A stretch of DNA of 64,000 bases from Tamlana sp. 2_MG-2023. Lineage in GTDB: Bacteria; Bacteroidota; Bacteroidia; Flavobacteriales; Flavobacteriaceae. The stretch spans positions 124,001-188,000 of the forward strand of contig NZ_JAUOSF010000004.1 in assembly GCF_030548465.1 (NCBI RefSeq), read 5' to 3'. The position numbers and the translations under genes were made by a program. Positions 35,195 through 47,355 of this stretch are shown in pieces; position 1 is the first letter of the stretch, and each line of letters opens with the position of its first letter. Under the pieces are notes generated by a model. The model did no database searches. It was given only the letters and a program-made list of their open reading frames with translations, and was not told the DNA's origin.

Positions 35195-35422
35195 ATGAAG
35201 ACAACAGAATACCGTAACAATGAAATCACTATATCATACTGTCCTTTTAAATGTAAACAATCTAATGTTTGCACCAAAGAGCTGTCTGATGTGTTTCAAA
35301 ACTCTGTAATCCCATGGATTGACCCCAATGGCAGTCCAACTGAAAGCATTATAAAACAGATAAAAAAATGTCCTTCTGGCGCTTTAAAGTTTAAACGCCA
35401 TAACAAGGAAATGGCGTATTAA
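35195..35422 (+). CDS. Divergent 4Fe-4S mono-cluster protein (YjdI/Fer4_19 type)
   Basis: 75 residues. Cysteines occur as YCPFKCKQSNVC near the N-terminus and IKKCPSGAL near the C-terminus, the pattern of the small single-cluster YjdI family. It probably carries an electron or senses redox state; E. coli YjdI is uncharacterised and often paired with an N-acetyltransferase YjdJ, which is not present here. It may be read through from prfC and shares a terminator with the convergent DUF3467 gene. Confidence 0.82.
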   Translation: MKTTEYRNNEITISYCPFKCKQSNVCTKELSDVFQNSVIPWIDPNGSPTESIIKQIKKCPSGALKFKRHNKEMAY

Positions 35423-35457
35423 AAAAAAGCCTTTGAACAATGTTCAAAGGCTTTTTT
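35421..35457. terminator. Bidirectional terminator between convergent genes
   Basis: GCCTTTGAAC (35429-35438) pairs with GTTCAAAGGC (35442-35451). It is flanked by eight A on the left and six T on the right, so it works for the Fer4 gene (plus) and DUF3467 (minus). Confidence 0.85.
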
Positions 35458-35475
35458 ATGATTTTATGATTTTGT

Positions 35476-35793
35476 TTAAGCTTGACCAGTTGGTCCGAAA
35501 TTTAAAGGAATCGGTGGTTGCTCATAATCTTTAATTTCGCCATGCGCATTTTCAAACCTAGTGATATTTTCACTTAAAGCTTTTAATAAACGCTTCGCGT
35601 GTTGCGGCGTTAATATAATTCTAGATTTCACTTTATTCTTAGGAACACCAGGCATAATATTTACAAAATCCACTACAAATTCTGAAACCGAATGGTTGAT
35701 AATTGCGAGGTTAGAATAAGTACCTTCTGCCACTTTTTCATCTAACTCTATGTTTATTTGTCCTTGTTTTGGTTGCTCTTTTTCGTCTGCCAT
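35476..35793 (-). CDS. DUF3467 family protein
   Basis: 105 residues from the ATG at 35793; a start 24 bases upstream is possible. INIELDEKVAEGTYSNLAII, SEFVVDFVNIMPGVPKNKVKSRIILTP and HAKRLLKALSENITRFE match DUF3467. The family is encoded right after rpoC across Bacteroidota, suggesting a link with RNA polymerase or the ribosomal operon, but its role is unknown. The rpoC stop is 210 bases upstream. Confidence 0.85.
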   Translation of the reverse strand: MADEKEQPKQGQINIELDEKVAEGTYSNLAIINHSVSEFVVDFVNIMPGVPKNKVKSRIILTPQHAKRLLKALSENITRFENAHGEIKDYEQPPIPLNFGPTGQA

Positions 35794-35855
35794 AACAGTT
35801 ATGTTTTTTACTTCCATGAAAATGGAAGTCTTATTATTATTAACTTGATATTATA

Positions 35856-35995
35856 ACAAAAGCCTTCAAGTATAGATATACATGAAGGCTTTTGTTTGTT
35901 TCTATTCTCATAAGACTCTCGTTTATGAGATTCCCACCTTCGTGGGAATAAATTCGACTTACAAGTTTTACTACCTGAACAGGTAGTAAAACTTG
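35856..35995. repeat. Cluster of four palindromes downstream of rpoC
   Basis: Four separate inverted repeats fill 140 bases: 35856-35895 (ACAAAAGCCTTCA arms, inner GTATA/TATAC), 35907-35929 (CTCATAA/TTATGAG), 35930-35949 (ATTCCCAC/GTGGGAAT with CTTC loop) and 35962-35995 (16-base arms CAAGTTTTACTACCTG with AA between). No long U run follows any of them. They may protect the rpoBC mRNA 3' end or be REP-like interspersed repeats. Confidence 0.75.
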
Positions 35996-36003
35996 AGTCT
36001 CAT

Positions 36004-39000
36004 TTAATTATAATTTAATTCTTGCTTTACTTGCATCATTTCGTCAAACTCTTCTTTAGAGCCAACAATGATATCAGAATAGCGTCTCATACCTGTACCT
36101 GCTGGTATTCTATGACCAACAATTACATTTTCTTTCAAGCCTTCTAAAGCATCTACTTTACCTGCTACTGCAGCTTCGTTAAGTACTTTAGTTGTTTCTT
36201 GGAAGGAAGCAGCAGAAATAAATGATTTCGTTTGAAGCGACGCTCTTGTAATACCTTGAAGTATTGGAGTTGCCGTTGCTGGCTGAGCTTCTCTAGCTGA
36301 AACAAGTGCTTTATCTTCACGACGTAATATAGAGTTCTCGTCTCTTAATTGACGTGGTGTAACAATTTGTCCTGCTTTCAACGTTGAAGAATCTCCAGCG
36401 TCTTCAATCACTTTCATTCCAAAGATATCATCATTTTCTTTAATGAAATCTGCTTTATGAGCTAATTGATCTTCTAAGAAGATGGTATCACCAGAATCAA
36501 TGATTCTAACTTTACGCATCATTTGTCTTACAACAACTTCGAAGTGCTTATCATTAATCTTCACCCCTTGTAAACGGTATACCTCTTGTACTTCATTTAC
36601 TAAGTACTGTTGTACCGCTGAAGGGCCTTTAATATTTAAGATATCATTAGGCGTGATAGAACCATCAGATAATGGCATACCCGCTTTTACGAAATCATTT
36701 TCTTGAACAAGAATCTGACTTGATAATTTCACTAAATATTTCTTAACGTCACCTAATTTAGATTCTACGATAATCTCACGGTTACCTCTTTTGATTTTTC
36801 CGAAAGAAACCACACCATCAATAGCACTTACTACTGCTGGGTTAGAAGGGTTACGTGCTTCGAATAACTCAGTTACACGAGGAAGACCACCGGTAATATC
36901 ACCTGCTTTCGCAGATTTACGAGGAATCTTAACTAAAATCTTACCAATGTTAACAGCTTCACCGTCATCAATCATAATGTGTGCACCAACTGGTAAGTTG
37001 TATGAACGCATCGTTTCACCACTTGCATTTTCAATATGAAGTGTTGGGATAAGTTTCTTGTTTCTAGATTCAGAAATTACTTTTTCTTGGAAACCTGTTT
37101 GTTCATCAATCTCTACTTGGTAAGTAACACCTTGTTCAAGGTTTTCATATCTCACTTTACCAGCGAATTCTGAAATAATTACACCATTATATGGATCCCA
37201 TGTACAAACGACATCTCCTTTAGATAATTCTTGACCATTCTTAACAAATATTGTAGAACCGTAAGGAATATTATTCGTACTTAATACAATACCTGTTTTC
37301 TTATCGACAAGTTTAAGTTCAGATGTTCTAGAGATTACGATATCAATATCGTTTCCTTCGCTATCTTGTCCTTTAACTGTTTTTAAATCTTCAATTTCAG
37401 CAACACCAGTAAACTTAACAATTAAATTGTTCTCTTCTGAAATGTTTCCTGCAATACCACCCACGTGGAATGTACGAAGTGTTAACTGTGTACCAGGCTC
37501 ACCAATTGATTGTGCAGCAACTACACCAACAGCTTCACCACGTTGTACCATTTTACCTGTAGCTAAGTTACGACCGTAACATTTAGCACAAATTCCTTGT
37601 AAAGCTTCACAAGTTAAAGCAGAACGCACTTCAATACTTTCTAATGGAGATGCTCCTATAACTTTCGCTACAGCATCATCAATTAATTGTCCAGCAGAAG
37701 CCAATTTCTCTTCAGTTAAAGGATTGAAAACGTCATTTAAAGATACACGTCCAACAATTCTTTCTTGTAAGCTTTCAACAACTTCATCATTCTTCTTCAA
37801 TGGCTCAACTTCAACACCTCTTAAAGTACCACAATCTTCAGTGTTAATAATAACATCTTGAGATACATCAACTAAACGACGTGTTAAGTAACCTGCATCG
37901 GCCGTTTTAAGTGCCGTATCCGCAAGACCCTTACGAGCACCGTGCGTTGAGATAAAGTATTCTAAAATTGAAAGACCTTCCTTAAAGTTAGAAAGAATTG
38001 GATTTTCAATAATAGATCCACCACCTGCAGTAGATTTTTTAGGTTTTGCCATTAATCCACGCATACCTGTTAACTGACGAATCTGTTCTTTAGATCCACG
38101 AGCTCCAGAATCAAGCATCATAAACACCGAGTTGAATCCTTGTTGATCCTCACGAATACGTTTCATAGACAATTCAGTCAATTCAGCATTTGTAGAAGTC
38201 CAAATATCAATAACTTGGTTATAACGTTCGTTGTTGGTAATAAGTCCCATGTTATAGTTACCTGTAATACCTTCAACTAAACCGTTAGCTTTATCAATCA
38301 TTCCTTGCTTTTCTGGCGGAATGATAATATCACCTAAACTAAATGATAAACCACCTTGGAAGGCGAATTTAAATCCTAAAGTTCTAATCGCATCTAAGAA
38401 ATCAGCCGTTTCAGGAACTGAAGTTGCTTTAAGGATATCACCAATAATATCTCTTAAAGATTTCTTAGTTAATACCTCATTAATATATCCTGCAGCCTGT
38501 GGTACGTGTTGGTTAAATAATACACGACCTACAGTTGTTTCAATAATCATTGGAGCAAGTTTACCATCTTCATTAATGTCGATAGTTCTTACTTTAATTC
38601 CAGCATTCAGGTCCACACGTTGCTCATTAAAAGCAATTTCTACTTCCTCTGGAGAATAGAATGTTAAACCTTCACCTTGAACTTTCACTTCTTCAGTAGA
38701 TTTACGAAGCTTGGTCATATAGTAAAGACCAAGTACCATATCCTGAGAAGGAACCGTTACCGGAGAACCGTTAGCAGGGTTTAAGATATTGTGAGAAGCC
38801 AACATTAACATTTGACATTCTAAAATAGCTTCAGGCCCAAGTGGTAAATGTACCGCCATCTGGTCACCATCGAAATCGGCATTAAAGGCTGTACACACTA
38901 ACGGGTGTAATTGGATTGCTTTTCCTTCAATTAATTTTGGTTGAAAAGCTTGAATACCCAATCTGTGTAAAGTAGGCGCACGGTTTAGTAATACTGGATG

Positions 39001-40305
39001 TCCTTTAAGAACGTTTTCCAAGATATCCCAAACCACAGGCTCTCTTTTATCTATAATTTTCTTTGCAGATTTAACCGTTTTTACAATACCTCTTTCAATT
39101 AATTTTCTAATTACGAAAGGTTTGTATAATTCAGCTGCCATGTTTTTAGGCAATCCACATTCAAATAATTTTAATTCTGGTCCAACAACAATTACCGAAC
39201 GTGCTGAATAATCCACACGTTTACCAAGTAAGTTTTGACGGAAACGACCTTGCTTACCTTTTAATGAATCTGATAAAGATTTTAAAGGTCTGTTAGAATC
39301 AGTTTTTACCGCTGAAGACTTACGTGTATTATCGAATAATGAATCGACAGACTCTTGAAGCATACGTTTTTCATTACGTAAAATTACTTCCGGAGCTTTA
39401 ATTTCAACCAATCTTTTAAGACGGTTGTTACGAATAATTACACGACGGTATAAGTCATTTAAATCAGACGTTGCAAAACGACCTCCATCTAGTGGAACTA
39501 AAGGACGTAATTCTGGCGGAATGATTGGAATAACTTTCATGATCATCCATTCTGGACGATTCTCACGGTTATTGTTAGATTCTTTTAAAGACTCAACAAC
39601 TTGTAAACGTTTTAAAGCTTCCGTTTTACGTTGTTTAGACGTTTCGGTATTTGCTTTATGACGTAATTCGTATGATAAAGACTCTAAATCAATTCTTGCT
39701 AACAACTCAATTAAACATTCAGCACCCATTTTAGCTAAAAACTTATTAGGGTCTGTATCGTCTAAATATTGATTGTCTTGAGGAAGGGTTTCAAGAATGT
39801 TTAAATATTCTTCTTCAGTTAAGAAGTCCATTTTTTGTAATGGTTCACCTTCTTCATTTTTAGCATTACCTGGTTGAATTACTACATAACGTTCGTAGTA
39901 AATAATCATATCTAATTTCTTAGACGGTAATCCTAATAAGTAACCTATTTTATTAGGTAACGAACGGAAGTACCAAATGTGAGCTACGGGAACAACAAGG
40001 TTGATGTGCCCAACACGATCACGACGTACTTTCTTTTCTGTTACTTCAACACCACAACGGTCACAAACAATACCTTTGTAGCGAATTCTTTTATACTTAC
40101 CACAAGCACACTCATAATCCTTTACAGGACCAAAAATACGCTCACAGAACAAACCATCACGTTCAGGTTTGTGCGTACGATAATTGATAGTTTCTGGTTT
40201 TAAAACCTCACCTCTAGACTCTGCTAAAATAGACTCTGGTGACGCTAAACCAATTGAGATTTTATTAAACCTCTTAACTGTATTTTTATCTTGTTTTCTT
40301 GCCAT
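36004..40305 (-). CDS. rpoC: DNA-directed RNA polymerase beta' subunit
   Basis: 1433 residues, the usual Bacteroidota length. The N-terminal zinc ribbon has C66, C68, C81 and C84 ([12 protein letters not shown]). The catalytic [12 protein letters not shown] binds the active-site magnesium; the second zinc site CAKCYGRNL lies in the C-terminal half. It is the last polymerase gene of the rplKAJL-rpoBC cluster, starting 68 bases after rpoB. Several long frames on the opposite strand are shadows. Confidence 0.98.
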   Translation of the reverse strand: MARKQDKNTVKRFNKISIGLASPESILAESRGEVLKPETINYRTHKPERDGLFCERIFGPVKDYECACGKYKRIRYKGIVCDRCGVEVTEKKVRRDRVGHINLVVPVAHIWYFRSLPNKIGYLLGLPSKKLDMIIYYERYVVIQPGNAKNEEGEPLQKMDFLTEEEYLNILETLPQDNQYLDDTDPNKFLAKMGAECLIELLARIDLESLSYELRHKANTETSKQRKTEALKRLQVVESLKESNNNRENRPEWMIMKVIPIIPPELRPLVPLDGGRFATSDLNDLYRRVIIRNNRLKRLVEIKAPEVILRNEKRMLQESVDSLFDNTRKSSAVKTDSNRPLKSLSDSLKGKQGRFRQNLLGKRVDYSARSVIVVGPELKLFECGLPKNMAAELYKPFVIRKLIERGIVKTVKSAKKIIDKREPVVWDILENVLKGHPVLLNRAPTLHRLGIQAFQPKLIEGKAIQLHPLVCTAFNADFDGDQMAVHLPLGPEAILECQMLMLASHNILNPANGSPVTVPSQDMVLGLYYMTKLRKSTEEVKVQGEGLTFYSPEEVEIAFNEQRVDLNAGIKVRTIDINEDGKLAPMIIETTVGRVLFNQHVPQAAGYINEVLTKKSLRDIIGDILKATSVPETADFLDAIRTLGFKFAFQGGLSFSLGDIIIPPEKQGMIDKANGLVEGITGNYNMGLITNNERYNQVIDIWTSTNAELTELSMKRIREDQQGFNSVFMMLDSGARGSKEQIRQLTGMRGLMAKPKKSTAGGGSIIENPILSNFKEGLSILEYFISTHGARKGLADTALKTADAGYLTRRLVDVSQDVIINTEDCGTLRGVEVEPLKKNDEVVESLQERIVGRVSLNDVFNPLTEEKLASAGQLIDDAVAKVIGASPLESIEVRSALTCEALQGICAKCYGRNLATGKMVQRGEAVGVVAAQSIGEPGTQLTLRTFHVGGIAGNISEENNLIVKFTGVAEIEDLKTVKGQDSEGNDIDIVISRTSELKLVDKKTGIVLSTNNIPYGSTIFVKNGQELSKGDVVCTWDPYNGVIISEFAGKVRYENLEQGVTYQVEIDEQTGFQEKVISESRNKKLIPTLHIENASGETMRSYNLPVGAHIMIDDGEAVNIGKILVKIPRKSAKAGDITGGLPRVTELFEARNPSNPAVVSAIDGVVSFGKIKRGNREIIVESKLGDVKKYLVKLSSQILVQENDFVKAGMPLSDGSITPNDILNIKGPSAVQQYLVNEVQEVYRLQGVKINDKHFEVVVRQMMRKVRIIDSGDTIFLEDQLAHKADFIKENDDIFGMKVIEDAGDSSTLKAGQIVTPRQLRDENSILRREDKALVSAREAQPATATPILQGITRASLQTKSFISAASFQETTKVLNEAAVAGKVDALEGLKENVIVGHRIPAGTGMRRYSDIIVGSKEEFDEMMQVKQELNYN

Positions 40306-40373
40306 TTTCTTAAGTTTTCAGTCGCAGTCCCAATATTCAGTGCAAACTGTTTACTGAGACTGTGCACTATTTT

Positions 40374-43300
40374 TTACTCTTCTAATCTGATGTCTAGACC
40401 TAAACCTTTCAATTCGTGCATAAGTACGTTGAATGATTCTGGTAATCCTGGATCTGGCATTGGTTCACCTTTTACGATAGCTTCGTAAGTTTTAGCTCTA
40501 CCAATAACATCATCAGATTTTACAGTTAAAATCTCACGTAAGGTACTTGATGCGCCATAAGCCTCAAGTGCCCAAACTTCCATCTCACCAAAACGCTGAC
40601 CACCAAACTGTGCTTTACCACCTAATGGTTGTTGCGTAATTAATGAGTAAGGTCCAATAGAACGTGCGTGCATTTTATCATCAACCATGTGTCCTAGTTT
40701 CAGCATGTAAATCACACCAACTGTTGCTGGTTGATCAAAACGCTGTCCAGTTCCACCATCGTAAAGATACGTATGACCATATCTTGGAATTCCAGCTTCA
40801 TCTGTAAATCCGTTGATTTGATCGATAGTAGCTCCATCAAAGATTGGCGTTGCATATTTACGTCCTAATTTTTGTCCTGCCCATCCTAATACTGTTTCAT
40901 AAATCTGTCCGATGTTCATACGAGATGGTACACCAAGTGGATTTAATACAATATCAACAGGCGTTCCATCTTCTAAGAATGGCATATCTTCTTGACGAAC
41001 GATTCTTGCAACAATACCTTTGTTACCGTGACGTCCTGCCATTTTATCACCTACTTTAAGTTTACGTTTCTTAGCGATGTAAACTTTAGCTAATTTAATA
41101 ATACCTGCTGGTAACTCATCACCTACAGAAATTGTAAACTTCTCACGACGTAAAGAACCTTGTAAATCGTTCTCTTTAATCTTATAGTTGTGAATTAAAT
41201 CGGCAACCAATTGGTTTGTATGATCATCAGTCGTCCATTTTCCAGACACTAAATGCGCATAATCATCAACAGCATTTAACATTTTAAGCGTGAACTTTTT
41301 ACCTTTTGGTAAAACCTCTTCACCTAAATCATTAAAGATACCTTGAGCCGTTTTTCCGTTTACAATGTTGAAAAGTTTATCAACTAAAACATCCTTTAAT
41401 TCATCAAACTTTCTATCGTATTGTGCTTCTAAGGCAAGAATATCATCTTTATCTTGAGCACGCTTACGTTTATCTTTTACGGCTCTAGCGAATAATTTCT
41501 TTTCAATAACAACACCATTCAATGAAGGTGACGCTTTTAAAGAAGCATCTTTCACATCTCCAGCTTTATCACCAAAGATAGCACGTAATAATTTTTCTTC
41601 AGGAGTTGGATCAGACTCTCCTTTTGGAGTAATCTTACCAATAAGAATATCACCAGGCTTAACCTCGGCACCAACGCGAATCATACCGTTTTCATCTAAG
41701 TCTTTAGTAGCCTCTTCAGAAACGTTAGGGATATCGTTAGTTAATTCTTCATTTCCTAATTTAGTATCTCTTACTTCAAGAGAATATTCATCAATATGGA
41801 TAGAAGTGAAAATATCTTCACGAACCACTTTTTCAGAAATTACAATCGCATCCTCAAAGTTATACCCTTTCCAAGGCATAAAGGCTACTTTCATATTTCT
41901 ACCTAAAGCTAATTCTCCTTTTTGAGTCGCATACCCTTCACATAAAACTTGACCTTTAGTTACTTTATCACCTTTAACGATAATTGGTTTCAGGTTGATA
42001 GAAGTTCCTTGGTTTGTCTTTCTGTATTTAACTAACTGGTATGTTTTAATATCACTATCAAAACTTACTTTAGCTTCGTCTTCGGTACGCTCGTATCTAA
42101 TTTTAATTTCTTTAGCATCAACATAAAGTACTTCACCTTCTCCTTCAGCATTAATCAATACTCTAGAGTCTGAAGCTACTTGACGCTCTAAACCTGTTCC
42201 TACAATTGGTGCATCTACTCTTAATAATGGCACGGCTTGACGCATCATGTTTGATCCCATCAATGCACGGTTGGCATCATCATGTTCTAAGAAAGGAATT
42301 AAAGAAGCAGAAATTGAAGAAATCTGGTTTGGTGCAACATCCGTATAATGTAATTGATTAGGATCAATTACCGGGAAGTCACCTTCCATTCTTGCAATTA
42401 CTTTATCATGAAGAATTTTACCATTGTCATCAACTTTTACAGTTGCTTGAGCAATTAATTTTTCTTCTTCTTCCTCAGCACTTAAGTATGTAGGTTCATT
42501 TTTAATATCAACTACACCATCAGTTACTTTTCTATATGGCGTTTCGATGAATCCCATTGGGTTCACTTTCGCATATACAGAAAGAGATGATATTAAACCA
42601 ATATTCGGTCCCTCTGGTGTTTCAATAGGACATAAACGTCCGTAGTGTGTATAGTGAACATCACGTACCTCAAACCCTGCTCTTTCTCTTGATAAACCAC
42701 CTGGTCCAAGAGCTGATAAACGACGCTTATGCGTAATTTCAGCAAGTGGATTGGTTTGATCCATAAATTGAGACAACTGGTTTGTTCCAAAGAAAGAATT
42801 AATTACAGACGATAATGTCTTCGCATTAATTAAATCAATAGGCGTAAACACTTCATTATCACGAACGTTCATACGTTCACGAATCGTACGTGCCATACGT
42901 GCTAAACCAACACCAAATTGAGAAGATAATTGCTCACCAACTGTACGTACACGACGGTTAGATAAGTGATCAATATCATCAATCTCAGCTTTAGAATTGA
43001 TAAGCTCGATTAAATATTTAATGATGGTAATGATATCCTCTTTGGTAAGCACTTGCTTATCCATTCCAATATCAAGACCTAATTTTTTATTCATTCTATA
43101 ACGTCCAACTTCCCCTAAAGAGTAACGTTGGTCACTAAAGAATAATTTATCTATAATACCACGTGCTGTTTCCTCATCTGGCGGCTCAGCATTACGTAAT
43201 TGTCTATAGATATGTTCAACAGCTTCTTTTTCAGAGTTTGTTGGATCTTTTTGAAGCGTGTTGTGAATAATAGCATAATCACCTTGCTCAGTACTTTCTT

Positions 43301-44189
43301 TATGTAAAAGAATAGTCTTCACATCAGCATCAAGAATCTCTTCTATATTTTCTTTATCAAGAATCGTATCACGATCAAGCACGATTTCATTACGCTCGAT
43401 AGATACAACCTCTCCAGTATCTTCATCAACAAAATCTTCATGCCATGTATTTAATACACGTGCAGCTAATTTTCTTCCTAAGTATTTTTTTAATCCAGAT
43501 TTTGAAACTTTAGCTTCTTCTGCTAAGTCAAAAATCTCTAAGATATCTTTATCACGCTCAAAACCAATGGCACGGAAAAGCGTAGTAACAGGTAATTTTT
43601 TCTTTCTATCGATGTAAGCATACATCACTTGGTTGATATCTGTAGCGAATTCAATCCAAGATCCTTTGAATGGTATAACTCTCGCTGAATATAATTTGGT
43701 TCCATTGGCATGAAAAGATTGGCCAAAGAAAACCCCTGGTGAACGGTGTAATTGAGATACAACAACACGCTCTGCACCATTAATACAAAAAGTTCCTGAA
43801 GGCGTCATGTAAGGTATAGTACCTAAGTACACATCTTGAACAATGGTCTCGAAATCCTCATGTTCAGGGTCTGTACAATATAACTTTAACCTAGCCTTTA
43901 GCGGAACGCTGTAAGTAAGTCCTCTTTCAATACACTCTTCAATAGCATATCTTGGTGGATCTACGAAGTAATCTAAAAATTCTAAAACGAATTGATTACG
44001 AGAATCTGTAATTGGAAAGTTTTCCATGAAGGTATTATAAAGACCTTCATCACCTCTTTCCTCTGATTTAGTTTCTAACTGGAAAAAATCCTGGAAGGAT
44101 TTTATCTGAATATCCAAGAAGTCTGGATATTCCGTTCTATTAATAATAGAAGAGAAATTTAATCTTTCAGCTTGTGTTGATAACATCAA
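40374..44189 (-). CDS. rpoB: DNA-directed RNA polymerase beta subunit
   Basis: 1271 residues. Beta landmarks include [11 protein letters not shown] near residue 146, the rifampicin region with [19 protein letters not shown] and [13 protein letters not shown], 'GEGVLY'-type segments, and [16 protein letters not shown]. The wild-type-like LSQFMDQ, HKRR and LSALGPG residues suggest no obvious rifampicin resistance substitution, although this was judged by eye. Two ATG codons (44189 and 44186) are possible starts. A hairpin separates it from rplL. Confidence 0.98.
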   Translation of the reverse strand: MMLSTQAERLNFSSIINRTEYPDFLDIQIKSFQDFFQLETKSEERGDEGLYNTFMENFPITDSRNQFVLEFLDYFVDPPRYAIEECIERGLTYSVPLKARLKLYCTDPEHEDFETIVQDVYLGTIPYMTPSGTFCINGAERVVVSQLHRSPGVFFGQSFHANGTKLYSARVIPFKGSWIEFATDINQVMYAYIDRKKKLPVTTLFRAIGFERDKDILEIFDLAEEAKVSKSGLKKYLGRKLAARVLNTWHEDFVDEDTGEVVSIERNEIVLDRDTILDKENIEEILDADVKTILLHKESTEQGDYAIIHNTLQKDPTNSEKEAVEHIYRQLRNAEPPDEETARGIIDKLFFSDQRYSLGEVGRYRMNKKLGLDIGMDKQVLTKEDIITIIKYLIELINSKAEIDDIDHLSNRRVRTVGEQLSSQFGVGLARMARTIRERMNVRDNEVFTPIDLINAKTLSSVINSFFGTNQLSQFMDQTNPLAEITHKRRLSALGPGGLSRERAGFEVRDVHYTHYGRLCPIETPEGPNIGLISSLSVYAKVNPMGFIETPYRKVTDGVVDIKNEPTYLSAEEEEEKLIAQATVKVDDNGKILHDKVIARMEGDFPVIDPNQLHYTDVAPNQISSISASLIPFLEHDDANRALMGSNMMRQAVPLLRVDAPIVGTGLERQVASDSRVLINAEGEGEVLYVDAKEIKIRYERTEDEAKVSFDSDIKTYQLVKYRKTNQGTSINLKPIIVKGDKVTKGQVLCEGYATQKGELALGRNMKVAFMPWKGYNFEDAIVISEKVVREDIFTSIHIDEYSLEVRDTKLGNEELTNDIPNVSEEATKDLDENGMIRVGAEVKPGDILIGKITPKGESDPTPEEKLLRAIFGDKAGDVKDASLKASPSLNGVVIEKKLFARAVKDKRKRAQDKDDILALEAQYDRKFDELKDVLVDKLFNIVNGKTAQGIFNDLGEEVLPKGKKFTLKMLNAVDDYAHLVSGKWTTDDHTNQLVADLIHNYKIKENDLQGSLRREKFTISVGDELPAGIIKLAKVYIAKKRKLKVGDKMAGRHGNKGIVARIVRQEDMPFLEDGTPVDIVLNPLGVPSRMNIGQIYETVLGWAGQKLGRKYATPIFDGATIDQINGFTDEAGIPRYGHTYLYDGGTGQRFDQPATVGVIYMLKLGHMVDDKMHARSIGPYSLITQQPLGGKAQFGGQRFGEMEVWALEAYGASSTLREILTVKSDDVIGRAKTYEAIVKGEPMPDPGLPESFNVLMHELKGLGLDIRLEE

Positions 44190-44250
44190 TGGACGGAATT
44201 TTGATTAAAAAAAATAATAATAGCGTATGTAAACGTTATATACGCAAAAT

Positions 44251-44286
44251 GGTTTAGGTCTTGAAGAACGCCTTCAGACCTAAACC
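44251..44286 (-). promoter_or_regulatory. Hairpin in the rplL-rpoB gap (possible attenuator/processing site)
   Basis: GGTTTAGGTCTTGAAG (44251-44266) pairs with CTTCAGACCTAAACC (44272-44286) with one bulged T, loop AACGC. No U tract follows on the minus strand, so it is unlikely to be a strong terminator. Escherichia coli has an attenuator and an RNase III site in the same gap. Confidence 0.6.
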
Positions 44287-44309
44287 GTAATGTGTTTGAG
44301 ATGTTAAGC

Positions 44310-44684
44310 TTACTTAAGCTCTACCTCTGCTCCAGCCTCTTCTAATTGAGCTTTAAGAGCTTCAGCTTCGTCTTTAGAAACTGCTTCTTTGATAGCACTT
44401 GGTGCATCGTCAACTAAACCTTTAGCTTCTTTTAATCCTAAACCAGTTAATTCTTTAACTAATTTTACAACTGCTAATTTAGAACCACCAGCCGCTTTTA
44501 AAATAACATCAAATTCAGTTTGAGCTTCTTCAGCTTCACCACCTGCAGCAGGACCAGCAACAGCAACTGCAGCAGCAGCAGCAGGCTCGATACCATACTC
44601 ATCTTTTAATATAGTTGCTAACTCATTTACTTCTTTTACAGTAAGGTTAACTAATTGTTCTGCGAAATCTTTTAAATCTGCCAT
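44310..44684 (-). CDS. rplL: 50S ribosomal protein bL12 (L7/L12)
   Basis: 124 residues. N-terminal dimerisation part ([22 protein letters not shown]), an alanine-rich hinge ([20 protein letters not shown]) and the C-terminal GTPase-factor-binding domain ([36 protein letters not shown]). Forms the ribosomal stalk. Confidence 0.97.
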   Translation of the reverse strand: MADLKDFAEQLVNLTVKEVNELATILKDEYGIEPAAAAAVAVAGPAAGGEAEEAQTEFDVILKAAGGSKLAVVKLVKELTGLGLKEAKGLVDDAPSAIKEAVSKDEAEALKAQLEEAGAEVELK

Positions 44685-44746
44685 TTTTCTATCGTTTTAA
44701 TAATTTTGTAATAATATAATTGTAATAAAGTGCGTACTATTTAAGA

Positions 44747-45268
44747 CTATCCTTCTTTTTCAGATAGTGTTTTTATAAGTCCAGCTATTGTGCTACCACC
44801 CGATTTAAGAGCTGATACAACATTTTTAGCAGGCGATTGTAATAATCCAACAATCTCTCCTAGTAACTCTTCTTTAGACTTGATATCTACTAATAAGTCT
44901 AATTGTTCGTCACCAATGTAAACAGCTTCCTCAATAAAAGCTCCTTTTAATAAAGGCTTTTCTGATTTTTTACGGAAGGTTTTAATTAATTTAGCCGGTA
45001 CGTTACCTGTTTCAGAATACATCACAGATGTATTTCCTTTAAGTACTGAAGGTAAATCTCCAAAATCTCTATCTGAAGCCTCCATTGCTTTTGCAAGTAA
45101 TGTATTTTTAACAACTGCCATTTGCACGTTTGCTTTAAAAGCAGCACGGCGTAAGTTTGAGGTAGTATCAGCGTTTAATCCTGAAATATCTGCTAAATAG
45201 ATATTTGCGTTATTAGCTAAGTCTGCAGTTAATTCCTCAATTACTAATGATTTTTCTTCTCTTGTCAT
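44747..45268 (-). CDS. rplJ: 50S ribosomal protein uL10
   Basis: 173 residues. MTREEKSLVIEELTADLAN, the NLRRAAFKANVQMAVVKNTLLAKA core and LLGEIVGLLQSPAKNVVSALKSGG match uL10, the base of the L12 stalk. It follows rplA by 19 bases, too short for the long L10 leader seen in other phyla. Confidence 0.97.
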   Translation of the reverse strand: MTREEKSLVIEELTADLANNANIYLADISGLNADTTSNLRRAAFKANVQMAVVKNTLLAKAMEASDRDFGDLPSVLKGNTSVMYSETGNVPAKLIKTFRKKSEKPLLKGAFIEEAVYIGDEQLDLLVDIKSKEELLGEIVGLLQSPAKNVVSALKSGGSTIAGLIKTLSEKEG

Positions 45269-45287
45269 AATAAAAGTTTTAACTTAA

Positions 45288-45977
45288 TTAACCAATTTTA
45301 GAATCAACAGCGATACTTGGGCTCATTGTAGAAGACATAAAAATGCTTTTTACATAAACACCCTTTGCAGTTGTTGGTTTTAATTTCATTAATGTTTGTA
45401 ATAATTCATTTGCATTATCTGCAATTTTATCAGCACTAAATGATGCTTTACCTATAGCAGCGTGTACGATACCAGTTTTATCAACTTTAAAGTCAATTTT
45501 ACCAGCTTTTACTTCTGTTACAGCTTTAGCAACATCCATTGTTACTGTTCCTGTCTTTGGGTTAGGCATTAAACCACGAGGACCTAATACACGTCCTAAA
45601 GGACCTAATTTACCCATAACGCTAGGCATAGTAATAATAACATCTACGTCTGTCCAACCACTCTTGATTTTATCAAGGTACTCATCTAAACCTACATAAT
45701 CAGCACCTGCTTCTTTAGCTTCTGCTTCTTTGTCTGGAGTTACTAATGCTAATACTTTTACGTCTTTACCAGTACCGTGTGGAAGAGATACTACACCTCT
45801 TACCATTTGATTTGCTTTACGAGGATCAACTCCTAAACGTACAGCTAAGTCTACAGACGCATCAAATTTTGTATTGGTAACTTCTTTAATTAAGGCTGAA
45901 GCATCTTCTAAAGAATATACTCTTCCTTTTTCAATTTTCGCTAAAGCTTCTTTTTGCTTTTTTGTTAATCTTGCCAT
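45288..45977 (-). CDS. rplA: 50S ribosomal protein uL1
   Basis: 229 residues. [30 protein letters not shown] and [26 protein letters not shown] are the L1 signatures (the latter the rRNA-binding loop). It binds the L1 stalk of 23S rRNA and is a classical autoregulator. It lies 20 bases downstream of rplK. Confidence 0.97.
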   Translation of the reverse strand: MARLTKKQKEALAKIEKGRVYSLEDASALIKEVTNTKFDASVDLAVRLGVDPRKANQMVRGVVSLPHGTGKDVKVLALVTPDKEAEAKEAGADYVGLDEYLDKIKSGWTDVDVIITMPSVMGKLGPLGRVLGPRGLMPNPKTGTVTMDVAKAVTEVKAGKIDFKVDKTGIVHAAIGKASFSADKIADNANELLQTLMKLKPTTAKGVYVKSIFMSSTMSPSIAVDSKIG

Positions 45978-45997
45978 TTTGTAATGTCTTTAATAGA

Positions 45998-46435
45998 TTA
46001 AGAAGGAAATGTTCCTGTTACAGTTATTCCCATCGATCTTGCTGTACCAGCAATCATTTTCATAGCCGACTCTGGAGTAAATGCATTTAAATCTACCATT
46101 TTGTCTTCTGCTATCGTCTTGATTTGGTCCCAAGATACTTTAGCTACTTTTTTTCGGTTTGGCTCACCAGAACCCTTTTTCAACTTGGCCGCTTCTAATA
46201 ATTGAACTGCCGCTGGTGGTGTCTTAATTACAAAGTCAAATGATTTGTCTTTGTAAACAGAAATCACAACTGGTAATACTTTACCAGCCTTGTCTTGTGT
46301 TCTAGCATTGAATTGCTTACAGAACTCCATGATGTTAACACCTGCAGCTCCTAAAGCGGGTCCAACCGGTGGCGACGGATTCGCTGCACCTCCCCGAACT
46401 TGTAACTTAACTACTTTACCTAATTCTTTTGCCAT
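45998..46435 (-). CDS. rplK: 50S ribosomal protein uL11
   Basis: 145 residues. [30 protein letters not shown] at the N-terminus and ITVTGTFPS at the end match uL11, located at the GTPase centre. It begins the rplKA group 71 bases after nusG. Confidence 0.97.
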   Translation of the reverse strand: MAKELGKVVKLQVRGGAANPSPPVGPALGAAGVNIMEFCKQFNARTQDKAGKVLPVVISVYKDKSFDFVIKTPPAAVQLLEAAKLKKGSGEPNRKKVAKVSWDQIKTIAEDKMVDLNAFTPESAMKMIAGTARSMGITVTGTFPS

Positions 46436-46506
46436 TTTTAATAATTTAATTTGGTGTTATCTTTCTTTTGGAAGCGAAAGACTCACCTATCTTAATTGTA
46501 ACACTA

Positions 46507-47061
46507 TTATACTTTTTCAACTTGCATATAACTTAACTCTAATGGTGTTTTTCTTCCGAAAATCTTAACCATTACTTCAAGTTTACGCTTCTCTTCGTTA
46601 ATTTTCTCGATCGTTCCATCAAATCCATTGAAAGGACCATCGATCACTTTAACTGTTTCACCTTTTGTATAAGGAATCGCTACATTAGCACTTTCCTCTA
46701 CGGCTAATTCATCAACCTTACCTAACATTCTGTTTACTTCAGATTGTCTTAATGGCACAGGATCACCACCTTTAGTTTCACCTAAAAAACCGATGACGTT
46801 AGTTACCGATCTTATAATGTGAGGAACTTCACCAGTTAAATTGGCTTGAACCATTATATAGCCAGGGAAAAACACTTTTTCCTTGTGGATTTTTTTTCCG
46901 TTACGGATTTGAACAACACGTTCTGTTGGTACTAATACTTGATCAACATAATCTTGCATACCTAAACGAGCAATCTCATTTTCGATATACGTTTTGATTT
47001 TGTTCTCTTGACCACTTACAGCACGAACAACATACCATTTTTTTTCACTTACTTCAGACAT
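46507..47061 (-). CDS. nusG: Transcription termination/antitermination factor NusG
   Basis: 184 residues. An NGN domain (KWYVVRAVSGQENKIKTYIE; VFFPGYIMVQ) and a C-terminal KOW domain (YTKGETVKVIDGPFNGFDGTIEKINEEKRKLEVMVKIFGRKTPLEL). It binds RNA polymerase and couples it to Rho or the ribosome. The NGN insert GFLGETKGGDPVPLRQSE is normal. Confidence 0.97.
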   Translation of the reverse strand: MSEVSEKKWYVVRAVSGQENKIKTYIENEIARLGMQDYVDQVLVPTERVVQIRNGKKIHKEKVFFPGYIMVQANLTGEVPHIIRSVTNVIGFLGETKGGDPVPLRQSEVNRMLGKVDELAVEESANVAIPYTKGETVKVIDGPFNGFDGTIEKINEEKRKLEVMVKIFGRKTPLELSYMQVEKV

Positions 47062-47086
47062 AGAATTTTCTTTTTTCTGTTTAGTG

Positions 47087-47281
47087 TTAACTAATCAACT
47101 CAAAGTAAGTTGCAATAACTTTGCTGAATACGGTATCTACTCCCCAAATAGCAAGAGAAAATATAATTGAAAATACAGCAACTAAAATTGTTAAACTCTG
47201 TCCTTCAGCCCATGTTGGCCAAGTCACATTATTCTTTAGTTCTCCGAATGATTCCTTTATATAATTTACAAATCCAGCCAT
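47087..47281 (-). CDS. secE: Preprotein translocase subunit SecE
   Basis: 64 residues from the ATG at 47281; a longer frame (ATT-like leader codons MILVSIRLKRNNT) adds residues with no homology. MAGFVNYIKESFGELKNNVTWPTWAEGQ is the amphipathic segment, followed by a single TM helix (about 32-52, TILVAVFSIIFSLAIWGVD). It clamps SecY in the translocon. It is 26 bases upstream of nusG. Confidence 0.93.
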   Translation of the reverse strand: MAGFVNYIKESFGELKNNVTWPTWAEGQSLTILVAVFSIIFSLAIWGVDTVFSKVIATYFELIS

Positions 47282-47355
47282 TGTGTTATTTCTTTTTAAT
47301 CTAATTGAAACAAGTATCAATCTTAATTTTAATAGGCAAGCCTATTATTTACTTG

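Noticed and set aside
36482..39661. Several open frames of 70-112 codons on the plus strand opposite rpoC
   Set aside because: They lie entirely within the rpoC gene, have no recognisable domain, signal or promoter and mirror its codon pattern.
46290..46568. Plus-strand frame spanning rplK and nusG
   Set aside because: It is antisense to two conserved genes and has no start context or domain.
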